A program made the translations under genes and the position numbers. A stretch of 36,281 bases of DNA from Actinomycetes bacterium. Lineage in GTDB: Bacteria; Actinomycetota; Acidimicrobiia; Acidimicrobiales; Bog-793. Of the stretch, positions 1 through 7,934 are shown one piece after another. The notes beneath the pieces are model-generated. The model was not told where the DNA came from and made no database searches. It worked only from the letters and a program-made list of their open reading frames with translations. Position 1 is the stretch's first letter. Every line of letters begins with the position of its first letter. Where the stretch lies: positions 1 to 36,281 of the forward strand of contig JAKATT010000216.1 in assembly GCA_021818615.1 (NCBI GenBank), read 5' to 3'.

Positions 1-356
1 ACCTTGACACCGGGGCCCCGTCGCCTGCTCAGCAGCAACTACGCGCCGGACCTCTGGTCCGGCGCGCCCAGAAACCCGCGCACAACAAGTCGTTCAGGGG
101 GCTTGACAAGCCGTTCCACATGAGAAGCTGGTCCCTCTCCACATCAGCGGTCAAGAACAGGCACTCGGCGCCTCAGCGCTCCTGCCACTGGGTCTCGCTC
201 AGACCTGCCTCGTCCAAATGGTGGTGCGCCGTGGCCAGGGACTTCCAACCCTGGTCTACCCGATCGACGCCTTCACTGCCCGGGACAGGTGAACAGTTAC
301 GCCCAGCCTTCGCCACCGCACGGCGCGAACCGGGCGCCCGCCCGCCGTCCTTCGGC
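1..356. other. Non-coding flank with hairpin and palindrome
   Basis: I see no convincing gene here. There is a perfect 11-bp stem (42-52 with 56-66) closed by the 3-nt loop TCT, which may act as a GC-type terminator; neither side has a T-run. A 13-bp palindrome, GGCTTGACAAGCC, lies at 100-112, and a CGGGGCCCCG palindrome at 11-20. On the minus strand about 173-260 reads as a protein-like tail ending in a TGA at 173, but nothing upstream in that frame looks coding. It could be the eroded end of a lost gene or mobile element, or chance. Confidence 0.4.
42..66. terminator. Perfect GC-rich stem-loop downstream of the MFS gene
   Basis: Eleven paired bases on each side (CGCGCCGGACC and its complement) enclose the loop TCT. 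It lies about 290 bp beyond the minus-strand MFS stop codon. With no U-tract it would be an atypical (I-shaped) terminator. Transcription beyond the window edge is unknown, so its role is uncertain. Confidence 0.35.
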
Positions 357-1709
357 TCAGCCGGCCTTGGCCGTAGCTCCCTCGGCGGCCAGCGCCTGCT
401 CGCCGTCCATCCGGCCGATCCGGCGAACGAGCGGCCGGGCGAGGACGAGCGCCACGGCGCACTGTGCCCCACCCGCCAGGTAGAGCGGCAGGCGCAGGCC
501 GCCGAGCACCGCCAGCCCTCCTGCTGCGATGGCACCGGCAGGCGCGGCGCCCCAGATGATGCCGCGCCAGGCCGAGCCGACGCGCCCCATCAGCTCGTCG
601 GGCGTCAGCTTCTGGCGAAGGGCGATCGCGATCGTGCTGCCCACCCCGATGGCAAAGCCGACGAGGACGAAGGCGGCGCCGGCCAGCGGCCAGTCGTGGG
701 CGGCGCCCATGACGAGGTAGTCGAGGCCGGACAGGACTGCGGCGCCGAGCAGGGTCCAGACGCTGCCCAATGCACGGGCGAGGCGGTCGGCCAGGAACGC
801 CCCGAGCATGATCCCCGCCGCTTCCGCGGCGACGAAGGCGCCGTAGCCGCTCGCGGGAACTCCCCAGTCCTTCGTGGCGACGAGGACGAGCACCCCGGAC
901 ACGAGGCCCTGCAAGCCGGCGAGCGACGCCATCAGGTAGACGAGGAGCCGCAGCTTGCGATTGCCGAGCACATGGCGCAGCCCGTCGTACAAGTTGCCCC
1001 TTCTCGCGTCCCGGACCCGCTGGCTCGTGCGCAGCCCCAGGAGGGAGAGCCCCGACAAGAACATCGCGACCGCGTCGGCGGCAAACGGCACTGCCCTCAC
1101 GGCGGCGAAGGCCATCGTGCCGAGCGTCGGGCCGGCGAGGTTCTCGGTCGCCGCCTCCGTGCCGTAGAGCACCCCGTTCGCCCGGTTGAAGCCGGTGGCG
1201 TCGATGAGCTCTGTCATGGCGGCCTGGGAGGCGGAGTAGTAGACGGCCCGTATGCCGGCGTTGGCGAGGACGAAGAGGACGAGGAGGGCGTAGTCGATCT
1301 CTCGCAGGCCGACGAGAGCGGCCATGACGCCGAGGAGGACCCCTCTGGCGACGTTGGCGACGGCCATGACGCGTGCCCGCTCGAAGCGGTCGGCGATCGC
1401 GCCGGCGTGAAGGGCCAGCAGGAGCCAGGGCAAGCTGTCTGTCGCGACGACGGCCGACACGGCAAGTGGCCGCGGGTCGACGACGACGGCGAGGAGGGGG
1501 ACCGCCGAGTAGATGAAGCCGTCGCCGAGGCTTGAGACGGCGAACGTCGCCCAGAGCCGGCGAAAGCCCCGGCCGAACGTCCGGGCGGTGCGAGGCGGCG
1601 AGCTGCTGCCCGGGCCCGGGCTGTGCGGGGGCTCCTCCCGCTCGCCCGAAGGGAGCAGCGGGCTTACCGGCGATGCCGGCGGCTCCGCAGCCACACTCCC
1701 CATTCCCAC
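357..1709 (-). CDS. MFS transporter, probable drug/solute exporter
   Basis: Encodes a protein of about 450 residues with the hydrophobic profile of a 12-helix Major Facilitator Superfamily permease. A Pro/Ser-rich cytosolic N-terminus of about 50 residues precedes the first helix. The loop after helix 2 contains AIADRFERARVM, matching the MFS signature G-x-x-x-D-R-x-G-R-R in relaxed form. The internal stretch NRANGVLYGTEAATENLAGP resembles the MFS_3 (enterobactin exporter EntS-like) group, where this segment is conserved. The substrate is unknown. The frame opens at GTG 1709, with ATG at 1703 two codons later. A third ATG at 1764 lies 9 nt after a CATAAT box but is out of frame by one base, with a run of seven G between them, so the true N-terminus is unsure. 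It stands alone, with 0.5 kb of non-coding DNA upstream. Confidence 0.85.
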   Translation of the reverse strand: MGMGSVAAEPPASPVSPLLPSGEREEPPHSPGPGSSSPPRTARTFGRGFRRLWATFAVSSLGDGFIYSAVPLLAVVVDPRPLAVSAVVATDSLPWLLLALHAGAIADRFERARVMAVANVARGVLLGVMAALVGLREIDYALLVLFVLANAGIRAVYYSASQAAMTELIDATGFNRANGVLYGTEAATENLAGPTLGTMAFAAVRAVPFAADAVAMFLSGLSLLGLRTSQRVRDARRGNLYDGLRHVLGNRKLRLLVYLMASLAGLQGLVSGVLVLVATKDWGVPASGYGAFVAAEAAGIMLGAFLADRLARALGSVWTLLGAAVLSGLDYLVMGAAHDWPLAGAAFVLVGFAIGVGSTIAIALRQKLTPDELMGRVGSAWRGIIWGAAPAGAIAAGGLAVLGGLRLPLYLAGGAQCAVALVLARPLVRRIGRMDGEQALAAEGATAKAG

Positions 1710-1773
1710 CCCCCCATTCCCAACCCGCGGCCTTCCTGCGAGCGGTCGGGCCAGACCTGCTCATCGCCGGCCC

Positions 1774-1779
1774 ATTATG
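1774..1779 (-). promoter_or_regulatory. Possible -10 box upstream of the MFS gene
   Basis: The minus strand reads CATAAT, one mismatch from TATAAT, 65 nt upstream of the MFS start. No TTGAC-like -35 stands 16-19 bp upstream, so this is a weak call. Confidence 0.3.
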
Positions 1780-1798
1780 CCCGCGGCTGGGCTGATCA

Positions 1799-1831
1799 CC
1801 GGGATGCGGCGCGATTGCCGGGATGCGGCGC
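1799..1831. repeat. 14-bp direct repeat upstream of the MFS gene, possible operator
   Basis: CCGGGATGCGGCGC occurs at 1799-1812 and again, identical, at 1818-1831. The start-to-start offset is 19 bp, close to two helical turns. It sits just upstream of the possible -10 box at 1774-1779, where an activator or repressor dimer could bind. No regulator gene is adjacent. Confidence 0.4.
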
Positions 1832-1985
1832 CGTGACCGGACAACCCGGAGGAGAAATTCCTCAAGCTGCCCGGCCACCGCGCCGATAGGTATCAGGAAG
1901 CCTCCGCCGTGGCAGAGGCGGGTTCAGCTCAACCCCATCTTTCCGTACGGGCCAAGTCGACCACCTCCCTCCTGCAAGTCGGGGC

Positions 1986-2050
1986 ATCGGTCGGGGGAGA
2001 TGAGGGCGATACACCGTGCTACCGGTGCCCTCTAATCCCCCGCGACCGAT
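1986..2050. repeat. 65-nt imperfect palindrome / large hairpin element
   Basis: Four nested stems pair across this segment: ATCGGTC with GACCGAT (7 bp, ends 1986 and 2050), GGGGGA with TCCCCC (6 bp), GAGGGC with GCCCTC (6 bp) and ACCG with CGGT (4 bp). They are separated by a GC bulge, a GAT/TAA internal loop and a GATAC bulge, and capped by TGCTAC. That gives 23 base pairs. It lies in the gap between two minus-strand genes, 167 bp past the upstream stop codon. It could be a terminator or processing hairpin, a structured small RNA, or a palindromic mobile remnant. I recognise no named RNA family. Confidence 0.55.
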
Positions 2051-2188
2051 ATCCTCCCAGGAAGCTGCCGTCAAGGGCAAGCACACCGTCCACAGGCTCC
2101 ACTTGCGGCACACTGCCCACAGGCCGCCGGCGCGAGCTCGCGCCGAGACGACGCGCTCAGCCAGCCGCCGGGGCGGAGGGATATATAC

Positions 2189-2216
2189 CGCCTGTCCTCG
2201 GCCGTGGCCGCAGGCG
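2189..2216 (-). terminator. Terminator-like hairpin after the GGDEF-EAL gene
   Basis: Directly after the minus-strand stop codon (2217-2219), CGCCTG pairs with CAGGCG. Inside, CGGCC pairs with GGCCG. On the minus strand the hairpin is followed by GTATATAT, which is AU-rich but not a clean U-tract. The position fits a transcription terminator. Confidence 0.45.
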
Positions 2217-4946
2217 TCAGGCGAGACCCTTCAGGCGCCCGGGGAGGACCCGCAGCGGATGGGCAGAGGCCAGCTCGGCGAAGCGGAGGCGGGGCTTGGT
2301 GCTCAGCCAGCGGGTGAGGTCCGCTGCCGAGAGCGGGGGAGACAGGTAGTAGCCCTGCAGGGCGTCGCAGCCGGCGTCGGCCAGCATCGCGCAGGTCAGC
2401 TCGTTCTCGGCGCCCTCGGCCACCACCGAGAGGCCGAGGGAGTGGGCCATGGCGATCGACGAGCGGACGATGATGGCGTTGCTCTCGTTCGCAGCGATGT
2501 TGTTGACAAAGGACCGGTCGAGCTTCAGCTCGTCGAGCGGCAGGCTGTGCAGGTAGGCGAGGGACGAGTACCCGGTGCCGTAGTCGTCGACGGCGATGCG
2601 CACGCCGAGCTCCCCGAGCTCGGCGAGCACCCGGCTGGCCTCGCGGACGTCCGCCATGACCTCGGTCTCGGTCACCTCGAGCGACAGCGCGCCAGGCGGC
2701 AGGCCGCAGTCGTGAAGGCGGGAGGCAATCTTGCGGACGATGGAGTGGTCGGCCAGGTCCTGGCCCGAGAGGTTGACCGTGAGGCCGAGCTCGTAGCCCT
2801 TCGCCCGCCATGTCGCGAGCTGCCGCAAGCCCTCGCGGAGCACGAAGTCGGTGATCTGGCCGATCAGGCCCATCTGCTCGGCGATGCTGATGAACTCGTC
2901 GGCGGGCACCTGCCCGTGGTCCGGGTGGTACCAGCGCGAGAGCGCCTCGAGGCGGACCACCTCACCGGTCGCGAACTTGGCGATCGGCTGGTAGACGAGG
3001 CTCAGCTGCTTGCCGCTCGCGAGGGCCTCCGTGAGCTGGCCGCCGAGCATCAGCTTTCGCTGCATGCTGCTGTCGTGGGAGGCGGAGTACATCTCGATCC
3101 CCGAGCGCCGCTCCTTGGCGTGGTACATGGCGATGTCGGCCCGCTGCAGCAACGTGGCGACGTTGTTGCCGTGCTCGGGGGCGAGCGAGACGCCGGCGCT
3201 CGCAGTCACCGCCAGGGTGATGCCCGCGAGGTGGACCGGGCGGGAGATGGCGCTCTCGATGTCCCGCACGATCCCCGTCGCCTCCTCCGGCCCCATGACG
3301 CCGGGGATGACGAGGGCGAACTCGTCGCCGCCGAGGCGGGCCACCGTGGCCCTTCCCGCCGCCACCTTGAGGAGGCGCTCGGAGATCTCGCACAAGAGGG
3401 TGTCGCCGACGCCGTGGCCGAGCGTGTCGTTCACCTCCTTGAAGCGGTCGAGGTCCAACAGGGCGATCGCCGCCCTGCCGGTGGCCGCGAGGGACGCTCC
3501 CGCCGACTCGAGGAAGAGGACCCTGTTCGGGAGCCCGGTGAGCTCGTCGTGGGTGGCCTGGTGGGTCTTCGCCTCCGACTCGAGGCGGAGCTCCTCGACG
3601 AGCCGGGCGCGCTCGAGCGTCGTGCCGGCGTGGGCGGCGAGGGCTTCGAACAGCCGCAGGTCGTCCTCGTTGAGGGGAGCGAAGCCCGGCGCCCGATCGA
3701 GGGCGACGAGGACGCCGATCACCTGCTCGACGCTCGAGATCGGGACCACCGCCGCCTCCTCGAACTCGCCGAGGACGTCGTCACGCACCGTCTCCTTCCC
3801 CCGTGGGGTCGTGCGGCCCGACTCGAGGAGCGACTGGCGCGTCGTCACGACGCGCGCCACGAGCGAGCGGTGGGAGAGCGCCACCTTCTCGTTCACCCGC
3901 CTGCCCTCGTCGTCGACCGAGAGCCGGTGCGCCGTTCCCGGCTCGTCGATCACGACGAGCTCGGCTCGGCGAGTCCGCATGACGGACAGCACCCGCTCGA
4001 GGATCGCCCACACGGTGCTCGACGTCTCGAGCGACATCGCGCCGACCGACTTCGAGAACTCGTAGAGCTGCTGCAGGGCGCCGAACTTGTCCGTGAGGCC
4101 GAGGTAGCGGCGGTAGGCGAAGATGACCAGCACCCCGATGAGAAGCAGCGGCCCCACGGCGGCGATGTCGAGCGTCGCAGCATCGAGGACGACGACGGCG
4201 AGGGCTATCGACGCTATCACGACGAGCACCAAGATCATGTGCGCCGAGTCAGGCGCCCACCTCAACTTGCGCTTCTCGCCGTGGAGGCGGAGCACGAGGG
4301 CGAGGGTGAGCCTGGCAAAGAGGGTCTGAGCCAGAAGAGCGGCAGCAGCCGCGGGCCAGCCGAACGTGCCAATCACGCTGTGCGAGCCAAGCACCGCACG
4401 GTATACATATGAGGCGACGATCGGAACCGTCACACCTGCGGCCAGGTTGAACACCAACTTACGCCACACCTGCCGCTTCACGAGCCCGTAGACGACCGCA
4501 TCCGAGAGGAGCCAGCTCAGGACCAGGGTCCGGGGCGTCACCATGACCAGTCCGAGGAGGAGCGGGACCTCACTCAGCACGACCAGCGACACCTGGCCCC
4601 GGAACCGTATCGAGAGCGGCGTCAGGTTGACGAGCGCGAACAGCACGACGAGGAGGCCGGTCGCCACCGGCTCGGGGGCGAGGTGGCGGATGACCGGAGC
4701 GCGGGCGAGCGGGCCCCACACGAGGGCGGCCACGGTTCCCGCCACCAGCAGGGCCGCGAAGGCGAGCACTCGGGCCGCAGCCCCGCGGCCTCTCGCTGTT
4801 GGGCCCGCGCTCTCGTCCCCGGCGTTCACCCTGCCGGGCTCTTCGAGGGCGCGCTCGCGGGCGCGGTCGACGGCAACCACGCGGAGATTATCGACCACCT
4901 GGCCGGCGAACTTGAGGATCCCCTCGCGACTCCTCCTGTTCCCCAC
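2217..4946 (-). CDS. Membrane GAF-GGDEF-EAL cyclic-di-GMP protein
   Basis: About 909 residues. The N-terminal third holds a hydrophobic multi-helix membrane domain (about 55-290), followed by a GAF-like sensor domain (about 300-455), a GGDEF domain and an EAL domain. The diguanylate cyclase signature RLGGDEFAL is intact (near residue 540). So are the phosphodiesterase motifs RLEALSRW (EAL), the NLS segment, EVTETE, DDYGTGYSSL and KLDRSF. Both catalytic halves could therefore work, making or degrading c-di-GMP at the membrane in response to a GAF ligand. I chose GTG 4946 because an AGGAG box lies 8 nt upstream; GTG 4829, closer to the first helix, is the alternative. The frame stays open back to 5375 through the 27-bp repeats, which I do not take as coding. 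Confidence 0.88.
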   Translation of the reverse strand: MGNRRSREGILKFAGQVVDNLRVVAVDRARERALEEPGRVNAGDESAGPTARGRGAAARVLAFAALLVAGTVAALVWGPLARAPVIRHLAPEPVATGLLVVLFALVNLTPLSIRFRGQVSLVVLSEVPLLLGLVMVTPRTLVLSWLLSDAVVYGLVKRQVWRKLVFNLAAGVTVPIVASYVYRAVLGSHSVIGTFGWPAAAAALLAQTLFARLTLALVLRLHGEKRKLRWAPDSAHMILVLVVIASIALAVVVLDAATLDIAAVGPLLLIGVLVIFAYRRYLGLTDKFGALQQLYEFSKSVGAMSLETSSTVWAILERVLSVMRTRRAELVVIDEPGTAHRLSVDDEGRRVNEKVALSHRSLVARVVTTRQSLLESGRTTPRGKETVRDDVLGEFEEAAVVPISSVEQVIGVLVALDRAPGFAPLNEDDLRLFEALAAHAGTTLERARLVEELRLESEAKTHQATHDELTGLPNRVLFLESAGASLAATGRAAIALLDLDRFKEVNDTLGHGVGDTLLCEISERLLKVAAGRATVARLGGDEFALVIPGVMGPEEATGIVRDIESAISRPVHLAGITLAVTASAGVSLAPEHGNNVATLLQRADIAMYHAKERRSGIEMYSASHDSSMQRKLMLGGQLTEALASGKQLSLVYQPIAKFATGEVVRLEALSRWYHPDHGQVPADEFISIAEQMGLIGQITDFVLREGLRQLATWRAKGYELGLTVNLSGQDLADHSIVRKIASRLHDCGLPPGALSLEVTETEVMADVREASRVLAELGELGVRIAVDDYGTGYSSLAYLHSLPLDELKLDRSFVNNIAANESNAIIVRSSIAMAHSLGLSVVAEGAENELTCAMLADAGCDALQGYYLSPPLSAADLTRWLSTKPRLRFAELASAHPLRVLPGRLKGLA

Positions 4947-4976
4947 GGGTACAGCTCCTGTTCCCGACGGGTGCAG
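4933..4976. repeat. 22-bp tandem duplication at the GGDEF-EAL start
   Basis: Two adjacent 22-bp units (4933-4954 and 4955-4976) differ at two positions. On the minus strand each carries AACAGGAG, a ribosome-binding sequence. The unit nearer the gene has gained a GTG, so the AGGAG of one unit serves the GTG of the next with 8-nt spacing. Confidence 0.6.
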
Positions 4977-5018
4977 CGGAGAACCGGCGAGCTCTCGGGC
5001 CACGGCGGCGACGGGGAG

Positions 5019-5187
5019 GGCCACGACGTGCCAGGTGCGGTGAGCGGCCACGACGTGCCAGGTGCGGTGAGCGGCCACGACGTGCCAGGTGCGGTGAGCG
5101 GCCACGACGTGCCAGGTGCGGTGAGCGGCCACGACGTGCCAGGTGCGGTGAGCGCCACGACGTGCCAGGTGCGGTGAGCGCCACGAC
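5019..5187. repeat. 27-bp minisatellite, six copies plus a partial
   Basis: Five identical 27-bp units (5019-5045, 5046-5072, 5073-5099, 5100-5126, 5127-5153) are followed by a 26-bp unit lacking one G (5154-5179) and a partial copy (5180-5187). There are no spacers, so this is not CRISPR. Each unit contains GTGAGC, the start of the downstream glycosylase gene, which begins in the last unit at 5174. Read on the plus strand from any upstream GTG, each unit gives the nonapeptide VSGHDVPGA. The shorter last unit shifts this frame to a TGA at 5175-5177, overlapping the true GTG. Read on the minus strand it gives AHRTWHVVA. Confidence 0.9.
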
Positions 5188-6451
5188 TGGAACCGAGCTC
5201 TCCGCCCGGGAAGCCCGCAGGATCGCCCTCCGGGCGCAGGGCCTCCTCGGGCCTCGGATCGCCAAGGGCCCGCTCGGAGTCCTTCGCCACCTGGGCGCCG
5301 TACAGATCGACACCATCTCGGTGCTCGCCCGCTCCCACGAGCTGGTCGCCTACGCCCGCCTCGGCCCGCTCCCACGCCGGCGGATCGAGCAGGCCTACTG
5401 GGGAGCCGGCGGCGACACCGGCCCCATCCGCCCGCACTCCTTCGAGTACTGGTCGCACGCCGCCTGCATCCTGCCTCTCGAGGAGTGGCCGCAGTTCTCG
5501 TTCAAGCGGGCCGAGCGGCGAGAGCGCGGCAGGCGCTGGCACCGCCTCGAAGACGCCGAAGCCAGCTGCCGGGCGGTGCTGGACAAGCTGAGGGCGGAAG
5601 GTCCCCTCACCGCCCGTGAGCTCGGCGGGGCGAAGAGGGGCGGCCCGTGGTGGGACTGGTCCGAGGTGAAGATCGCCGCCGAGTGGTTGCTCGACATCGG
5701 CGAGGTCGTCTGCACGAGCCGGCGGGGCTTCCAGCGCATCTACGACCTCCCCGAGCGCGCAGTGCCGGACGACCTGCTCGGTGCCGAGATCGAACGCGAC
5801 GAACAGCTCCGCCACCTGATGGGCAGGGCAGCCACCGCGCTCGGCGTGGCCACCGCCGACGACATCGCCGCCTACTGCGGCATCACGAGCGCCGACGCCA
5901 CCCGCCTCCTGCCCGACCTCGATCTCGAGCGGGTCAGGATCCGCAGCTGGGGCAAGCCTGCCGTCTGCGACCCCTCGCTCCTCGTCTCGGGTACCTCGGG
6001 CCTCCGTTCGAGAGCGGTGCTCCTCTCCCCGTTCGACTCCACGATCTGGTACCGCCCTCGTGTCGAGCGGGTCTTCGGGTTCCGTCACCGCCTCGAGGCC
6101 TACGTGCCGAGACCGAAACGGGTTCACGGCTACTTCTCCATGCCGGTCCTCGTCGGTGATCGCCTCGTCGGCCGGGTCGACCCGTCCCGTGACGGCTCGA
6201 CGCTCGTCGCCAACAGCATCCACCTCGAGCCAGGTGCCAGCATCGCGGCCGACGGACGGGGAATAGCCGCCGCCCTCGCAGCCGCGGCGAGCTGGGTCGG
6301 CTGCTGCGATGTCGCCGTCGACCGGGTCTACCCGACCCACGCCAGGACGCCGATCGAGCAGGCCCTCGGCAAGGCGCTGCGGAGTCACTCTTCGGCGAGC
6401 CTCGGCAGCACCGCGCCGCTCCGGCCGCCTACGACGACGGCGGCCAGGTAG
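5174..6451 (+). CDS. YcaQ/AlkX-type winged-helix DNA glycosylase (HTH_42 family)
   Basis: About 425 residues, the normal size for the HTH_42 superfamily of crosslink-repair DNA glycosylases. The N-terminal segment reads LGAVQIDTISVLARSHEL. Its Q-I-D is the QxD catalytic motif of the YcaQ-like branch, in contrast to QxQ in AlkZ. Further family landmarks are the RPHSFEYWSHAA segment, winged-helix regions in the middle, and a C-terminal half with LLSPFDSTIWYR and GRVDP. Family members unhook interstrand crosslinks and excise N7-alkylated bases; activity here is inferred. The GTG at 5174 lies inside the last 27-bp repeat, with only a weak AGG four bases upstream. The gene is divergent from the GGDEF-EAL gene and convergent with the PanE-like gene. 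Confidence 0.85.
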   Translation: MSATTGTELSAREARRIALRAQGLLGPRIAKGPLGVLRHLGAVQIDTISVLARSHELVAYARLGPLPRRRIEQAYWGAGGDTGPIRPHSFEYWSHAACILPLEEWPQFSFKRAERRERGRRWHRLEDAEASCRAVLDKLRAEGPLTARELGGAKRGGPWWDWSEVKIAAEWLLDIGEVVCTSRRGFQRIYDLPERAVPDDLLGAEIERDEQLRHLMGRAATALGVATADDIAAYCGITSADATRLLPDLDLERVRIRSWGKPAVCDPSLLVSGTSGLRSRAVLLSPFDSTIWYRPRVERVFGFRHRLEAYVPRPKRVHGYFSMPVLVGDRLVGRVDPSRDGSTLVANSIHLEPGASIAADGRGIAAALAAAASWVGCCDVAVDRVYPTHARTPIEQALGKALRSHSSASLGSTAPLRPPTTTAAR

Positions 6452-6479
6452 TCGTCGCCGGCGGCGCCGTCGTAGGCGG
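6425..6479. terminator. Bidirectional terminator hairpin between convergent genes
   Basis: CCGCCTACGAC (6425-6435) pairs perfectly with GTCGTAGGCGG (6469-6479). An alternative register pairs ACGACGGCG (6434-6442) with CGCCGTCGT (6465-6473). It spans the stop codon of the glycosylase gene and lies 18 bp from the stop of the opposing reductase gene, a typical place for a shared terminator. Confidence 0.55.
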
Positions 6480-6496
6480 TGGCGCCAGCCCCGCTC

Positions 6497-7495
6497 TCAG
6501 GACCGGGACTGGGCAATGAGGCCCCCGGCAAGCTCGGTGGGAGTGATCGAGCCGGGGCGCCGGCGTTGCCTGGCCATCTCGTTCGCAACCTGGCGGAGCC
6601 GCTCGTTCACTGGCGTGGCGATGCCATGGAGCCGGCCGAGCAGGACGATCTCGCCGTTCAGCCAGTCGGCCTCGATGTTGCCCGTGCCCCGCTCGAGGCT
6701 CTGCCAGGACGAGCCTCCCGCCTGCACCGGCCCTTTGGCGGGCTGGAGCGGGCCCCGCAGGCGCCGGCGCTCCCTCTCGGCAACCTCGTCGGCGAGCGCG
6801 ATCCCGGCCGCCTCGTAGCACGCCCGCGCCTCGCGCCGGGCGGCCGAGGCGAGCTCCGACGCGACCGGGTCCTCGAGGGTGCCGCAGGCGGCCTCGATGG
6901 CGTTCGTCAGGTTGCTGAGCAGCTTCAGGTACTTGTGCTCCATGACGTGCTCGCTCTCCTCCGCGTCGAAACCCACCGCCCGGAGGTCCTCGGCCACCGC
7001 GCTCGCGAGCCCGTCGCTGCCCGAGGGGTACCGCCCGAGGTCGAGGATGCCCGACACGGGAGAGGTCGATATCTCGACCACGCCGGGCTCGAGGTGCGTC
7101 GCGGCAAGGATCACCCTCATTCCGTAGACGTCGGCGAAGCGGCGCAGCGCGACCCGCTCGTTCTCGACGCCGTTCTGCGCGCAGACGACGGCGGTCCCGG
7201 CCGGTGCGACGGCGGCGAGCGCTCGGAGCGCCTCCTCGCTCTGCTGGCTCTTCGTCGTGAGCAGCACGACGTCGCCTGGGCGGGGACCGGCCTGTGCTGC
7301 CGAGCCGACCGCCGGGACGTCGAGGCGGACGTGCCCAGCCGGGTCCCTCAGCTCGAGACCGCGCTCCTGCAGTGCCCGGAGGTGATCGCCTTGCGCGATG
7401 AGGACCACGTCGCGCCCGTGCTGGTACAGGCGGCCGCCGATGGCGCCTCCGATGGCGCCGGCACCGAGGACGAGGTAGCGCACGGCCCTAGGCAC
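6497..7495 (-). CDS. Ketopantoate reductase family protein (PanE/ApbA-like)
   Basis: About 332 residues, an NAD(P)-dependent 2-dehydropantoate 2-reductase family member. The N-terminal Rossmann motif is GAGAIGG. QNGVEN supplies the conserved Asn, [12 protein letters not shown] the catalytic Lys, and SSWQSLERG plus IEADWLNG the Ser and Glu of the active site. All expected catalytic residues are present, so a real reductase is likely, either making pantoate for CoA or acting on another 2-oxo acid. No other pantothenate gene is nearby. GTG 7495 overlaps dtd by 8 bp. GTG 7483, which starts the protein at VRYLVLG as in most relatives, is equally possible. It is the last gene of a six-gene minus-strand run. 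Confidence 0.82.
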   Translation of the reverse strand: MPRAVRYLVLGAGAIGGAIGGRLYQHGRDVVLIAQGDHLRALQERGLELRDPAGHVRLDVPAVGSAAQAGPRPGDVVLLTTKSQQSEEALRALAAVAPAGTAVVCAQNGVENERVALRRFADVYGMRVILAATHLEPGVVEISTSPVSGILDLGRYPSGSDGLASAVAEDLRAVGFDAEESEHVMEHKYLKLLSNLTNAIEAACGTLEDPVASELASAARREARACYEAAGIALADEVAERERRRLRGPLQPAKGPVQAGGSSWQSLERGTGNIEADWLNGEIVLLGRLHGIATPVNERLRQVANEMARQRRRPGSITPTELAGGLIAQSRS

Positions 7496-7934
7496 CGAGC
7501 TCCAGCAGGATCGTCACCGGGCCGTCGTTGGCGAGCTCGACGAGCATGTCGGCGCCGAAGCTTCCGGTCGCTACCTCGGCGCCGAGCTGGCGAAGCTCGG
7601 CGACCACCGTCTCGACGAGCGGCTCGGCCACATCGCCCGGCGCCGCGGCCAGCCACGAGGGGCGGCGCCCCTTGCTCGTGTCGCCGTAGAGGGTGAACTG
7701 GCTGACGACGAGGAGGGGCGCCCCGAGCTCGGCGGCGGAACGGTTCATGCGACCCTCGTCGTCGGCCATCACCCGCAGGTTCCAGAGCCGCGAGGCGAGC
7801 GTGGCTGCGACGCTCTCGTCGTCGCTGTGCGTGACGCCGACGAGCACGCAGAGCCCCGGCCTCGAGATCGAGCCGACCACCTCGCCGGCAACGCTCACTC
7901 TCGCCCAGGCGACCCGCTGGACTACGGCCCTCAC
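7488..7934 (-). CDS. dtd: D-aminoacyl-tRNA deacylase
   Basis: 148 residues, the usual DTD length. The enzyme hydrolyses D-amino acids (and Gly mischarged on tRNA-Ala) from tRNA, a chiral proofreading step in the cytoplasm. The N-terminus VRAVVQRV, the motif [17 protein letters not shown] and the C-terminal NDGPVT with the Gly-cisPro pair (residues 138-139) are all canonical. The GTG start at 7934 overlaps the TGA of the upstream flavoprotein gene by four bases (GTGA), indicating translational coupling. The stop codon lies at the start of the PanE-like gene. Confidence 0.95.
   Translation of the reverse strand: MRAVVQRVAWARVSVAGEVVGSISRPGLCVLVGVTHSDDESVAATLASRLWNLRVMADDEGRMNRSAAELGAPLLVVSQFTLYGDTSKGRRPSWLAAAPGDVAEPLVETVVAELRQLGAEVATGSFGADMLVELANDGPVTILLELGA

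Larger units (their letters stand above)
1704..2216. other. 513-bp gap between MFS and GGDEF-EAL genes
   Basis: I see no plausible protein gene: the frames crossing it have no homologue-like content. It holds, from left to right, a weak -10 box, the 14-bp direct repeat, the 65-nt palindrome and the terminator-like hairpin, each listed separately. Between 1840 and 1980 I see only low-complexity stretches. Confidence 0.5.

Noticed and set aside
120-1535. 471-codon plus-strand frame opposite the MFS gene
   Set aside because: Antisense shadow, composition dominated by Gly, Asp, Arg and His; the minus strand encodes clear membrane helices.
1912-1940. tRNA-like T-arm (GGGTTCAGCTCAACCC)
   Set aside because: No acceptor, D or anticodon stems fit around it; it is only a short chance hairpin.
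2016-4412. 798-codon plus-strand open frame opposite the GGDEF-EAL gene
   Set aside because: Antisense shadow of a GC-rich gene: Arg/His/Gly/Glu-rich with no domain pattern, while the minus strand has intact GGDEF and EAL motifs.
5019-5187. CRISPR array
   Set aside because: Units are directly adjacent with no spacers, and there are no cas genes.
4947-5375. N-terminal extension of the GGDEF-EAL protein through the repeats
   Set aside because: It would add AHRTWHVVA repeats and an Arg-rich tail lying antisense to the conserved N-terminus of the glycosylase; a good AGGAG-GTG start exists at 4946.
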